From the NCBI GenBank assembly GCA_964535025.1, contig CAZHRW010000147.1, forward strand, positions 1-9,654: a stretch of 9,654 nucleotides of DNA. The letters run 5' to 3'. Source of the stretch: JAAYZK01 sp964535025 (GTDB taxonomy: Bacteria > Planctomycetota > Phycisphaerae > SM23-33 > FEN-1343). The position numbers and the translations under genes are program-made. Positions 1 through 5,860 of the stretch are shown here, piece after piece (within the stretch, counting starts at the first letter, position 1; every line of letters starts with the position of its first letter). The notes beneath the pieces were generated by a model, which saw only the letters and a list, made by a program, of their open reading frames with translations, had not been told where the DNA came from and searched no databases.

Positions 1-2
1 TG

Positions 3-89
3 ACGGCCGACGAGGTCCGCGCCTGCATCGCCTACGGGGCCGAAATGTCGCGCGAGCGGTATGTCGAGATCCCCCTCGGGGATGGATGA
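3..89 (+). CDS. DUF433-type antitoxin, C-terminal fragment (truncated by window edge)
   Basis: Only the last 28 codons are visible, ending in TGA at 87-89. The fragment begins with a T-A-D-E-V-R-A-C-I-A-Y pattern followed by an A-E-M-S-R-E-R stretch and a short acidic tail. In DUF433 proteins a final helix of the type 'lt..dv..al.ya' closes a small winged-helix DNA-binding domain, and the visible residues fit that. The stronger argument is context: DUF433 genes are commonly followed by DUF5615 PIN-like genes, and here the stop codon overlaps the start of such a gene (ATGA at 86-89), so the two are translationally coupled. The inferred role is a DNA-binding antitoxin that neutralises the next gene product and represses the operon. 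The rest of the gene and its promoter lie outside the window. Confidence 0.6.
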   Translation, partial: TADEVRACIAYGAEMSRERYVEIPLGDG

Positions 90-460
90 TGCGGCTGAAG
101 CTGGACGAGAACCTCGGGCGCGTCCCCCTGGAGCTATTCCGGGATGGCGGCCATGATGTCCTGTCGGTGCCTGATCAGCGCCTTGCGGGCACGGCCGACC
201 GAGCGCTGATCGATGTCTGCGCGAGGGAGGAGCGGGCGTTGGTCACGCTGGACATCGACTTTGCCAACCCGGTCGTCTTTCCTCCCGACGACCATGGCGG
301 GGTCGCCGTGTTGAGGCTGCCGCCCAACCCGGTGCACCAGGATCTCGTCGATGTCTGCAAGACCTTGCTTCAAGCTTTGCACACGGGCGATCTCACCCGG
401 GCCCTCTGGGTCGTCAGGAAGGGGCGGGTCCGCGTCTACGACAAGGAGGACCGGCCGTAG
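86..460 (+). CDS. DUF5615 PIN-like protein, probable toxin of a DUF433/DUF5615 pair
   Basis: This 124-residue protein matches the DUF5615 (Mut7-C-like PIN) pattern: an N-terminal strand with L-D-E-N-L (residues 6-10), then 'F..GGHDV' (18-25), and a central A-L-V-T-L-D-I-D-F block (51-59) carrying the acidic residues of the PIN-like active site (D7, E8, D56, D58). A 'GGVAVLRL' strand (71-78) and a basic C-terminal strand follow. The length is normal for the family. Family members are predicted metal-dependent RNases; no activity is shown here. Two start codons are adjacent (ATG at 86 and 89), both overlapping the upstream TGA, so translation is coupled to the DUF433 gene. Alternative names for the same fold would be VapC-like or Mut7-C RNase. 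Confidence 0.82.
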   Translation: MMRLKLDENLGRVPLELFRDGGHDVLSVPDQRLAGTADRALIDVCAREERALVTLDIDFANPVVFPPDDHGGVAVLRLPPNPVHQDLVDVCKTLLQALHTGDLTRALWVVRKGRVRVYDKEDRP

Positions 461-550
461 GCGTTGCTGGAATTCGAGCGAAGCCGCGCCGAGCATTACA
501 GGCGGTGGTCGGACGGGGACCTCGTGGTGGACGAAAACGCAATCCAGCTA

Positions 551-578
551 TTGACTGCTGGTGTAAGCTTCCGATAAT
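551..578 (+). promoter_or_regulatory. Predicted sigma70-like promoter for the methyltransferase-PIN operon
   Basis: TTGACT (551-556, 5 of 6 to consensus) and GATAAT (573-578, 5 of 6) are separated by 16 bases. Transcription would begin near 585, leaving a short leader before the region 617-689 where the methyltransferase must start. The 461-622 interval contains no other convincing element apart from a weak 37-codon reading frame at 464-577, in the same frame as the preceding gene. The promoter call rests on the sequence match alone. Confidence 0.55.
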
Positions 579-688
579 GAAGGGGATAGAGATCTTCATG
601 GCACAAGAGGGAGCACGTAGCCATCACATCCACCGTAACGCTCGCGAATGCAAAGAAGTACCTGTCGCTGTGCGGCTATGGCGGACGT

Positions 689-3187
689 TTGCTCTGCGCC
701 GACTTCGATTTTGGGGCTGATCAGGCCGTCCCCCTCGTCGCTTTCGCGCAAGAACCGATGGATGTGCGGTCGGCGTGTATTGCGGTGATCCGGCCTTGCG
801 AGCCCGACGTCGCCGCCGATGTGGCGTCGTATCGCCAACTTGGGGCGCCGGTCGTCGTGGCGCTCCGGCCGGGCGAAGTGGAATTCTGGAGACAGGGCGA
901 GCAGGATGCGGAGTTGATCGAATCGGTCTCTGCCGAGAAGGCGGAGGCCTACTTCCGTAACCATCGCAAGGAACTAAGTCCCGAGGCTGTGTTTCGCGCC
1001 AAGACCTGGGGCAGGCTCGACCGGCAGTTCCAGTTGACGTTTGTGGATGCGGGTCTCATGCCACTGGTCGAGGAGGAAATCGGCCGGCGGCTGACCGATC
1101 TGATCGGTCGTGTCTATCAGGACTTGCGCCGAGCAATCTGGCCGAGGACAACCAACGTTTCGGCCGAAGATGGCCGTTGGTTGGTCAAAGCGTCGTTCTG
1201 GCTCCTGGCCGCGAAGATCCTCCGCGACAAGCGGGTTCCGAACTTCATCACACTCGATTTGTCGGATGTGGAGAACGTCTTTGCCAGGGTCGCCCGCCAC
1301 TACGATTCCAGGCATGCCGGGCGGGCGGGCGTCGAGATTCGAAGCGGCAAGCAGCGTCACGCCCTGGAAGGGGCCGCGGACGAAATCGCCCGATTCAGCC
1401 ATCTGGGGCACGTGACCACCGAATCGCTGTCACACGTCTACGAGAGCGCGTTGATCACACCCTCCGTGCGCAAGGAACTCGGAACCCACAGTACGCCGCA
1501 GTACCTGGTGGACTACGTCGTCTGGAAGCTCAGCAAGTGGATCGACCGGATCCCGGTAGACGATCGCCACGTGTTTGAACCCGCATGCGGACATGGCGCG
1601 TTTCTGGTCGCTTCCATGCGGCTGCTGAAGGAATTGCTGGGCGAAGATCGGCGGGCCGACCGCAAGCGGTACCTGCGGGCGCATCTGCACGGCGTCGACA
1701 TCGATTCGTTCGCGATCGAGATCGCGCGCCTGTCGCTGACACTGGCGGACATCCCCAATTCGAACGGATGGGACCTCCAATGCCGGGACATGTTCAAAGA
1801 GTCGACCCTCGGCAACGGCGCACGGCGAGCTACCATCCTGCTGGGCAACCCGCCTTTCGAGAACTTCTCCACACAAGTCAGGCGAGCCTATGCCGCGGAA
1901 GGTTCACCCGTCGCCCACGTGAACAAGACGGCCGAAGTGCTCGCCCAGGTGCTGCCCCAACTGGCACCCGGCGGTGTCTTCGGCTTCGTTGTCCCGCAGG
2001 GGATCCTTCACGGCAAGGGGGCGACCGACTTGAGAGCCCTGATCTGCCGCGATTTCGAAATTGAGGAACTGTGTCTTTTCCCGGACAAGGTATTCGCGTT
2101 CTCAGACGCCGAATCCGCCATTATTCTCGGCCGTCGCCTTGAGTCTCCGTCACCGTCGCACAACGTTTCCTTTCGACGCGTGCGAGAGGACGGCATGGAC
2201 CGATTCCGGCTGGACTATGAAGTTACGACCCGCCAGAGCGTCCTCCAGAGCAGACTGTGTGAGAGCCCGTCGTGCAGCATGCGGCTTCCGGACTTGGTAG
2301 AGGTATGGGATGCCGTCAAGGGCTTGCCTCGCCTGGAAAGCAGCGCCGACATTGGAAAGGGCTTCGAGTTCAGAGGGCGTGACCTTTCTTCCGGGGCTGT
2401 GACACTGGCAGAAGGGACACCTGGGAATGTTCCCGGATTTGTCTGGTTTGACGCGGAGACGATCTGCGACCTCCCAACAGAGCACTGGATCAGGCTTGAT
2501 TCGAATGTGATCCGAAGGCCGGGAACGGGTGTGCAGACAGGTACTCCACAGGTGCTGGTCAACTACGCCAGGGTGAGCCGCGGCCCCTGGCGTCTGAAGG
2601 CGCTTGTCGATGCGCAGGGTCATCCCGTCACAAGCCGGTTCATAACGGTGCGCCCTGTGTCCAGCACCGTACCTTTGGGTTACCTGTGGGCGGTTCTCAA
2701 CAACCCGCTGGCGAATGCATATGTTTATTGCCATTCAATGAAGCGGGATATCCTTGTTGGCTTGCTGCGTGGACTGCCGATTCCCGTGGTGTCCAACGAA
2801 GACATGGCGCGTATTGCCGGACTGGCGGTGGCGTGGATTGACGAGATCAGGGGTATCCATGCCCATGGTGCCCGAAGAAGCAACAGTGGCACTATGAGAC
2901 GTCGGCTTCTATTGATAGATGCCGAGGTCTTGCGGCTCTACGGGCTGGCTCCAAGGCAGGAGCGGGAGCTTCTCGATCTTTTTGCGGGGCACCAGAGAGT
3001 GGGCGTGCCTTTTACCTTCGACCGCTATTTCCCCGAGGACTTCGAGCCTTGGCTGCATCTGCACGAGTACCTCTCGGAGGAATTCAGCAACTCTCGAGCA
3101 TTGGCTCTCTTGCGGTCGCACCGGACGTTTGACGCCCCGGAGGTGAGCGAGGCGTTGCGGCGGGCGACAGAGGATTTCGAGGAGTGA
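689..3187 (+). CDS. N6-adenine DNA methyltransferase, Eco57I/type IIG-like
   Basis: From the TTG at 689 the protein has 832 residues. Residues 1-250 form an N-terminal region with no clear PD-(D/E)XK nuclease motif but with a 'LGAPVVVALRPGEVEFWRQ' stretch (51-69) reminiscent of N-terminal domains in type I/IIG enzymes. The methyltransferase core follows: G-T-H-S-T-P-Q-Y (265-272) introduces it, motif I is F-E-P-A-C-G-H-G-A-F-L (296-306, SAM binding), 'HGVDIDSFAIEIARLSL' (334-350) is motif II-like, and G-N-P-P-F (386-390) is the catalytic motif IV of amino-methyltransferases, here of N6-adenine type. Residues 540-800 are a likely target-recognition region. Its product is presumably N6-methyladenine in a specific DNA sequence. 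The stop lies 3 bases before a PIN-domain gene, so the two are probably co-transcribed. The start is uncertain: the same frame stays open back to 590 and reads protein-like from about 617, where only non-standard GTA (617) or ATC (623) codons occur behind an AGAGGGAG Shine-Dalgarno-like site (606-613). A solitary methyltransferase, a type IIG restriction-modification enzyme or a PglX/DrmMI-like defence methylase are all possible. Confidence 0.85.
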   Translation: MLCADFDFGADQAVPLVAFAQEPMDVRSACIAVIRPCEPDVAADVASYRQLGAPVVVALRPGEVEFWRQGEQDAELIESVSAEKAEAYFRNHRKELSPEAVFRAKTWGRLDRQFQLTFVDAGLMPLVEEEIGRRLTDLIGRVYQDLRRAIWPRTTNVSAEDGRWLVKASFWLLAAKILRDKRVPNFITLDLSDVENVFARVARHYDSRHAGRAGVEIRSGKQRHALEGAADEIARFSHLGHVTTESLSHVYESALITPSVRKELGTHSTPQYLVDYVVWKLSKWIDRIPVDDRHVFEPACGHGAFLVASMRLLKELLGEDRRADRKRYLRAHLHGVDIDSFAIEIARLSLTLADIPNSNGWDLQCRDMFKESTLGNGARRATILLGNPPFENFSTQVRRAYAAEGSPVAHVNKTAEVLAQVLPQLAPGGVFGFVVPQGILHGKGATDLRALICRDFEIEELCLFPDKVFAFSDAESAIILGRRLESPSPSHNVSFRRVREDGMDRFRLDYEVTTRQSVLQSRLCESPSCSMRLPDLVEVWDAVKGLPRLESSADIGKGFEFRGRDLSSGAVTLAEGTPGNVPGFVWFDAETICDLPTEHWIRLDSNVIRRPGTGVQTGTPQVLVNYARVSRGPWRLKALVDAQGHPVTSRFITVRPVSSTVPLGYLWAVLNNPLANAYVYCHSMKRDILVGLLRGLPIPVVSNEDMARIAGLAVAWIDEIRGIHAHGARRSNSGTMRRRLLLIDAEVLRLYGLAPRQERELLDLFAGHQRVGVPFTFDRYFPEDFEPWLHLHEYLSEEFSNSRALALLRSHRTFDAPEVSEALRRATEDFEE

Positions 3188-3190
3188 CCG

Positions 3191-3739
3191 ATGCAGGTGT
3201 ACCTCCTTGACACCAACGTCGTGAGCGACTGGCTGGACGCGACGCGGTCGAGACATGAAGCGATAGCCGCCGCAATCGAAGAACGTGCGAGAGCCGACGC
3301 AGTGCTGCTGACGTCGACCGTTGTTCTCGGTGAGATTGAGTACGGCATCCACGTCGCTGCCAGCGAACATGCCAAGGCATTGGCTGCGTTGCGGGTTCAG
3401 CTTGACGCCGAGTTCGTTCACAGGCGACTTCTGCTAGACGTGTCCAGGACCACTGCAGGCGTCTACGGCGACCTTCGCGCGAGGCTTTTCGAGAAGTACG
3501 CGCCGGGGCGCAAGCGAAGGAAGGGCATGCGTCCGGAGCAGTTGACCGATCCGGAGACATCCCTTTCACTTGGAATCCAGGAGAACGATCTCTGGATTGC
3601 CGCCCAGGCTATCGAGCGAAACCTCGTGCTTGTTTCCAACGATGCCATGCGGCGGATCAGGAAGGTCGCGCCTGAACTGAAGGTCGAGGATTGGGCTGAG
3701 GGTATGCAACCCAGGGGCGACATGGGACAGGATGTATAG
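3191..3739 (+). CDS. PIN-domain ribonuclease, VapC-like, partner of the methyltransferase gene
   Basis: This 182-residue protein has the PIN-domain acidic constellation in order: L-L-D-T-N-V-V-S-D (residues 5-13, D7), L-G-E-I-E-Y-G (46-52, E48), E-N-D-L-W-I-A-A-Q-A (131-140, D133) and V-S-N-D (148-151, D151). These coordinate the metal ions for RNA cleavage in VapC-type toxins. It is longer than typical VapC (about 130-140 residues) because of a basic insertion (K-Y-A-P-G-R-K-R-R-K-G, 102-112) before the third acidic motif. The ATG lies 3 bases after the methyltransferase TGA, which indicates one operon. No antitoxin-sized gene sits beside it. The last residues (about 176-182) are encoded by the left arm of an inverted repeat at 3722-3778, so the original C terminus was probably a little different. 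The RNase role is family knowledge; the link with the methyltransferase is inferred from gene order. Confidence 0.85.
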   Translation: MQVYLLDTNVVSDWLDATRSRHEAIAAAIEERARADAVLLTSTVVLGEIEYGIHVAASEHAKALAALRVQLDAEFVHRRLLLDVSRTTAGVYGDLRARLFEKYAPGRKRRKGMRPEQLTDPETSLSLGIQENDLWIAAQAIERNLVLVSNDAMRRIRKVAPELKVEDWAEGMQPRGDMGQDV

Positions 3740-3778
3740 CCGAAGCTATCCGGTGCGGTGCTAAGTATCCTGTCCCAT
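3722..3778. repeat. 12-bp inverted repeat (REP-like or MITE-like hairpin) between convergent genes
   Basis: ATGGGACAGGAT (3722-3733) is exactly complementary to ATCCTGTCCCAT (3767-3778). Between the arms a second small hairpin can form: ATAGC (3736-3740), loop CGAA, GCTAT (3745-3749). The element overlaps the PIN stop codon (3737-3739) and fills most of the 76-base gap to the convergent LRR gene. It could fold in RNA from either strand and act as a bidirectional terminator or mRNA end protector, although neither side has a T tract. A small non-autonomous mobile repeat is equally possible. Confidence 0.65.
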
Positions 3779-3815
3779 ATCTCCGGAATTCGATGCGGCT
3801 TCAGGCCCTCGGTCC

Positions 3816-5006
3816 TCACGGGCGCGCTGTGCCAAAGCCGTGTTTGAGGATGACGAAGTCCTCGAAATCCACATCCCCGTCGGCATCGAAGTCGCCCAGG
3901 GCCCACGTCGCGCCGGCCGCCGTGCCGAAGTGGCGCTTGAGTGTGGCGAAGTCGTCGAGGTCGACGTCGCCGTCGGCGTCGGCGTCGCCCCTATGGCGGA
4001 TGAGCGTGTGCCCCGCCACGGCGCCCCAGTAGGACAGGTAGGCTCTTGACAGGTCGTCGAGGTCGTCCCACGTCCCGGCCACGTTGATGTGGGTGAGGGA
4101 GTCCAACTGCCAGGGCAACCCCACGAAACTCCTCCGGTGCAGGTGGGTCGCGCCCACCATGTGCAGTTCCTGTAGATCGTCCAGCCCGCCCATCGCGCCC
4201 AGGTAGGAGATTGCTGCGAAGTCGACGCCGCTCAGATCGAGCGTCCGCACGCCGGGCACATCCGCAAGGGCAGCCATCACGGCGTCGAACCCCGGCTGGC
4301 TGAAGGTGACATCCGACAGCAGCACGGCTTCCAGCGGATTGTCGAAGACAGCCAGGCACCTCAGAGACGAGAGATCCCCGCCGCGAAGGTCCAGCGTCCG
4401 TATCTGGTTGTGGCCCAGCCACAGGTCACTCAGGTTGGTCAAGGTGGCCAGAGGGGCTGTGTCGCTGATGTGGTTGCCTTGCAGTCGCAGGCGCATCAGG
4501 TTGGTCAAGCCGCCCAGGGGGGGCAGGTTGCTAATCTGGTTGTGGCTCAGGTCCAGGAACGCCAGGTTCGTCAGGCTGCCAAGGGGGGTGAGGTCACGAA
4601 TCTGCCCGCAGCAGAGGCACAAGTCTGTCAGGTTCGTCAGGCCGGCCAAGGCGGTGAGGTCGCTGATGGGGTTCGAACCCATCGACAACTCCCTCAGCCT
4701 CGCCAGGCTGGCCAGCGGTGTGAGGTCGCTGATCTGGTTACACTCGAGGCACAGGGATGCCAGGTTCGTCGCATGCTCCAGGCCGTCCAGCGCATGGATG
4801 TCCTCGCAGCCGGCGCCCAGCATCGTCAGCCGCTGCATCTCCGCGTCTGTCAGCGCCCAGGGATAATCGAGTTGCCACAGGACCGCTTCTTCGAGGTTCG
4901 GATCGGCGAAATGCACCGTCTCCGCCGGCGCGGCCCCCACCGCAGCGCAGCACAGCACCGCCGTCAGGACCGCCCGACCAAACAGGGAAACCCTCCCAGA
5001 TCTCAC
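3816..5006 (-). CDS. Secreted leucine-rich-repeat protein with C-terminal dockerin-like repeats
   Basis: This 396-residue protein starts with a signal peptide: basic residues (R2, R5, R11), a hydrophobic stretch to about residue 25 and a likely cleavage after A-P-A (26-28). Residues 64-230 are internalin-type 22-residue leucine-rich repeats, most ending in N-x-I-S-D-L-T-P-L-x-x-L-T-N-L; about seven are recognisable, followed by degenerate repeats to about 310. Near the C terminus come two EF-hand-like dockerin loops, D-A-D-A-D-G-D-V-D-L-D-D-F (341-353) and D-F-D-A-D-G-D-V-D-F-E-D-F (372-384), each followed by a short helix, joined by a 'WALGD' linker. Such tails are frequent in planctomycete exported proteins. 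The role is probably protein or surface binding outside the cell; no ligand can be named. The GTG start at 5006 is supported by a GAGGAAAGG ribosome-binding site and by the signal peptide beginning there. Convergent with the PIN gene. Confidence 0.85.
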   Translation of the reverse strand: MRSGRVSLFGRAVLTAVLCCAAVGAAPAETVHFADPNLEEAVLWQLDYPWALTDAEMQRLTMLGAGCEDIHALDGLEHATNLASLCLECNQISDLTPLASLARLRELSMGSNPISDLTALAGLTNLTDLCLCCGQIRDLTPLGSLTNLAFLDLSHNQISNLPPLGGLTNLMRLRLQGNHISDTAPLATLTNLSDLWLGHNQIRTLDLRGGDLSSLRCLAVFDNPLEAVLLSDVTFSQPGFDAVMAALADVPGVRTLDLSGVDFAAISYLGAMGGLDDLQELHMVGATHLHRRSFVGLPWQLDSLTHINVAGTWDDLDDLSRAYLSYWGAVAGHTLIRHRGDADADGDVDLDDFATLKRHFGTAAGATWALGDFDADGDVDFEDFVILKHGFGTARP

Positions 5007-5054
5007 TGCCCTTTCCTCGATAATAGCTTGAGTTCCCCCGTCGACATGCCATCT

Positions 5055-5082
5055 ATGATAGCTGCACTGGCGAATCTGTCAA
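5055..5082 (-). promoter_or_regulatory. Predicted sigma70-like promoter of the LRR-dockerin gene
   Basis: On the minus strand a perfect TTGACA (5082-5077) and TATCAT (5060-5055, 5 of 6 to TATAAT) are separated by 16 bases. The start point would fall near 5048, giving a leader of about 40 bases with the ribosome-binding site before the GTG at 5006. A palindromic repeat copy lies directly upstream (5109-5220) and could insulate it from the toxin operon. Confidence 0.65.
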
Positions 5083-5108
5083 TCCACTCCCGGCGTGAAA
5101 CTCCGTCC

Positions 5109-5220
5109 CGCGAATTCGCGTGCGGCACGAACGCGGCGGGCGTGCCGCACGGGCCGCAAGGGAGCCCCATGCGTGAGCATGGGGAGCCGTTCGAGGGTGC
5201 CGGGCCCCGCGAACGTCGAC
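5109..5220. repeat. Palindromic repeat, isolated copy between toxin gene and LRR promoter
   Basis: This copy shares its core with the array at 5861-6160. It contains three potential stem-loops: GTGCGGCAC (5120-5128) with GTGCCGCAC (5142-5150); CCCCATGC (5165-5172), loop GTGA, GCATGGGG (5177-5184); and CGTTCG (5188-5193) with CGAACG (5210-5215). The GTGA loop is of GNRA type. The left edge is a CGCGAATTCGCG palindrome (5109-5120) instead of the CCCCGC/GCGGGG hairpin seen in the array. It starts 12 bases beyond the stop of the ParE-type toxin gene and may end or stabilise that transcript. Confidence 0.85.
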
Positions 5221-5231
5221 CGGCCAGGCGG

Positions 5232-5528
5232 TCAGGTTCGTTCCTGAGAGCGTTCGGGGTTCCGTTTGGCGTGGAAGATGGCCAGGACAATCACCCGGCT
5301 GTCCTCGACCAGATAGAGAACCTTGTACGGGAAACGTCTTGTCAAGGCTTGGCGAACGCTCTTGTAGACCAACGGGTGCCGCATCGGATTGCGGCCAATG
5401 GATTCGATCACGGCCTCGACCGCGAGGAGAAACGCCGCCCCGAGCCCTGGCACCTGCTCTTCGTACCAGGCGAAGGCCGCGACCAACTCCGCCTCGGCCT
5501 CGCGCCGGACGACGACGTCGCGGCTCAC
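5232..5528 (-). CDS. RelE/ParE-family toxin
   Basis: This 98-residue protein has the ParE/RelE layout: an N-terminal strand (V-V-V-R), two helices (E-A-E-A-E-L-V-A-A-F-A-W-Y-E-E, residues 10-24), then N-P-M-R-H-P (about 47-52) and the C-terminal sheet R-R-F-P-Y-K-V-L-Y-L-V-E-D and V-I-V-L-A-I-F-H-A-K-R-N-P. The motif 'RFPY.V.Y' followed by 'A..H..R.P' is the family hallmark and carries the basic and aromatic residues of the functional surface. Members either cleave mRNA on the ribosome or poison gyrase; the sequence does not decide which. The start is GTG at 5528, overlapping the antitoxin stop (GTGA, 5528-5525), so translation is coupled. A palindromic repeat lies immediately downstream, and the first 24 bases recur as an isolated remnant at 6154-6177. 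Confidence 0.88.
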   Translation of the reverse strand: MSRDVVVRREAEAELVAAFAWYEEQVPGLGAAFLLAVEAVIESIGRNPMRHPLVYKSVRQALTRRFPYKVLYLVEDSRVIVLAIFHAKRNPERSQERT

Positions 5529-5746
5529 TTGCGGCTCCTGATCCGCTCGGCGACGAGCGACCAGGGCGAGCCCTGGTCCGGATCGCTGTGATACGCCGCC
5601 AGGCGTCGGTCCAGTTCGGATCGCTCCGCATCGCTGAGCTCGACGGCTTCAGGGACTTCGGCCACACTGTCCCAGATGTCGCCGGCGAGCTCGATGCGCT
5701 CGGCGACGCTGAGCTTCAGAATATCTGACCGCGTAAACGGCACCAT
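5525..5746 (-). CDS. Addiction-module antitoxin, PF09720/TIGR02574-like
   Basis: This 73-residue acidic protein has the pattern of the 'addiction module component' family, usually found directly upstream of RelE/ParE toxins: a hydrophobic N-terminal helix with L-S-V-A-E-R-I-E-L-A-G-D-I-W-D-S-V (12-28), then L-S-D-A-E-R-S-E-L-D-R-R-L-A-A-Y (37-52) and D-P-D-Q-G-S-P-W-S-L-V-A-E-R-I-R (55-70), the toxin-wrapping end. The ATG at 5746 has an AGGAG ribosome-binding site 6 bases away. Longer open frame upstream is spurious, because it runs through the promoter and the repeat array. Its stop overlaps the toxin start by four bases. The antitoxin probably also autoregulates the operon, although the family lacks an obvious DNA-binding domain. 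Confidence 0.87.
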   Translation of the reverse strand: MVPFTRSDILKLSVAERIELAGDIWDSVAEVPEAVELSDAERSELDRRLAAYHSDPDQGSPWSLVAERIRSRK

Positions 5747-5836
5747 GGCAGTCTCCTGTACGCCAGGCCTCACAACCCCCGCAACCGCCGGACCTGCGTG
5801 AAGCAGATCGCAGGGATTGAATCCGCCGACGACACT

Positions 5837-5845
5837 ATTATACCA
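5837..5845 (-). promoter_or_regulatory. Predicted extended -10 promoter of the toxin-antitoxin operon
   Basis: On the minus strand TGGTATAAT (5845-5837) is a perfect extended -10 (TGn followed by TATAAT). The -35 position has only TTCGAA, a weak match, and that hexamer lies at the truncated tail of the repeat array beginning at about 5861. Transcription would start near 5829, leaving a leader of about 80 bases. The leader can form a small hairpin, with CCTGCG (5793-5798) pairing CGCAGG (5809-5814). The stretch 5747-5836 holds nothing else recognised. Confidence 0.6.
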
Positions 5846-5860
5846 GGATCTCATCCGCCT

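Noticed and set aside
5109..5120. CGCGAATTCGCG, a perfect 12-bp palindrome at the repeat edge.
   Set aside because: Such palindromes arise by chance in GC-rich DNA, and it is not shared by the other repeat copies; no function can be argued.
4410..5591. Plus-strand open frame of 393 codons opposite the LRR and toxin genes.
   Set aside because: Its glutamine/valine/glycine repeats are the antisense image of the leucine-rich repeats, and it runs across a promoter, a repeat and another gene.
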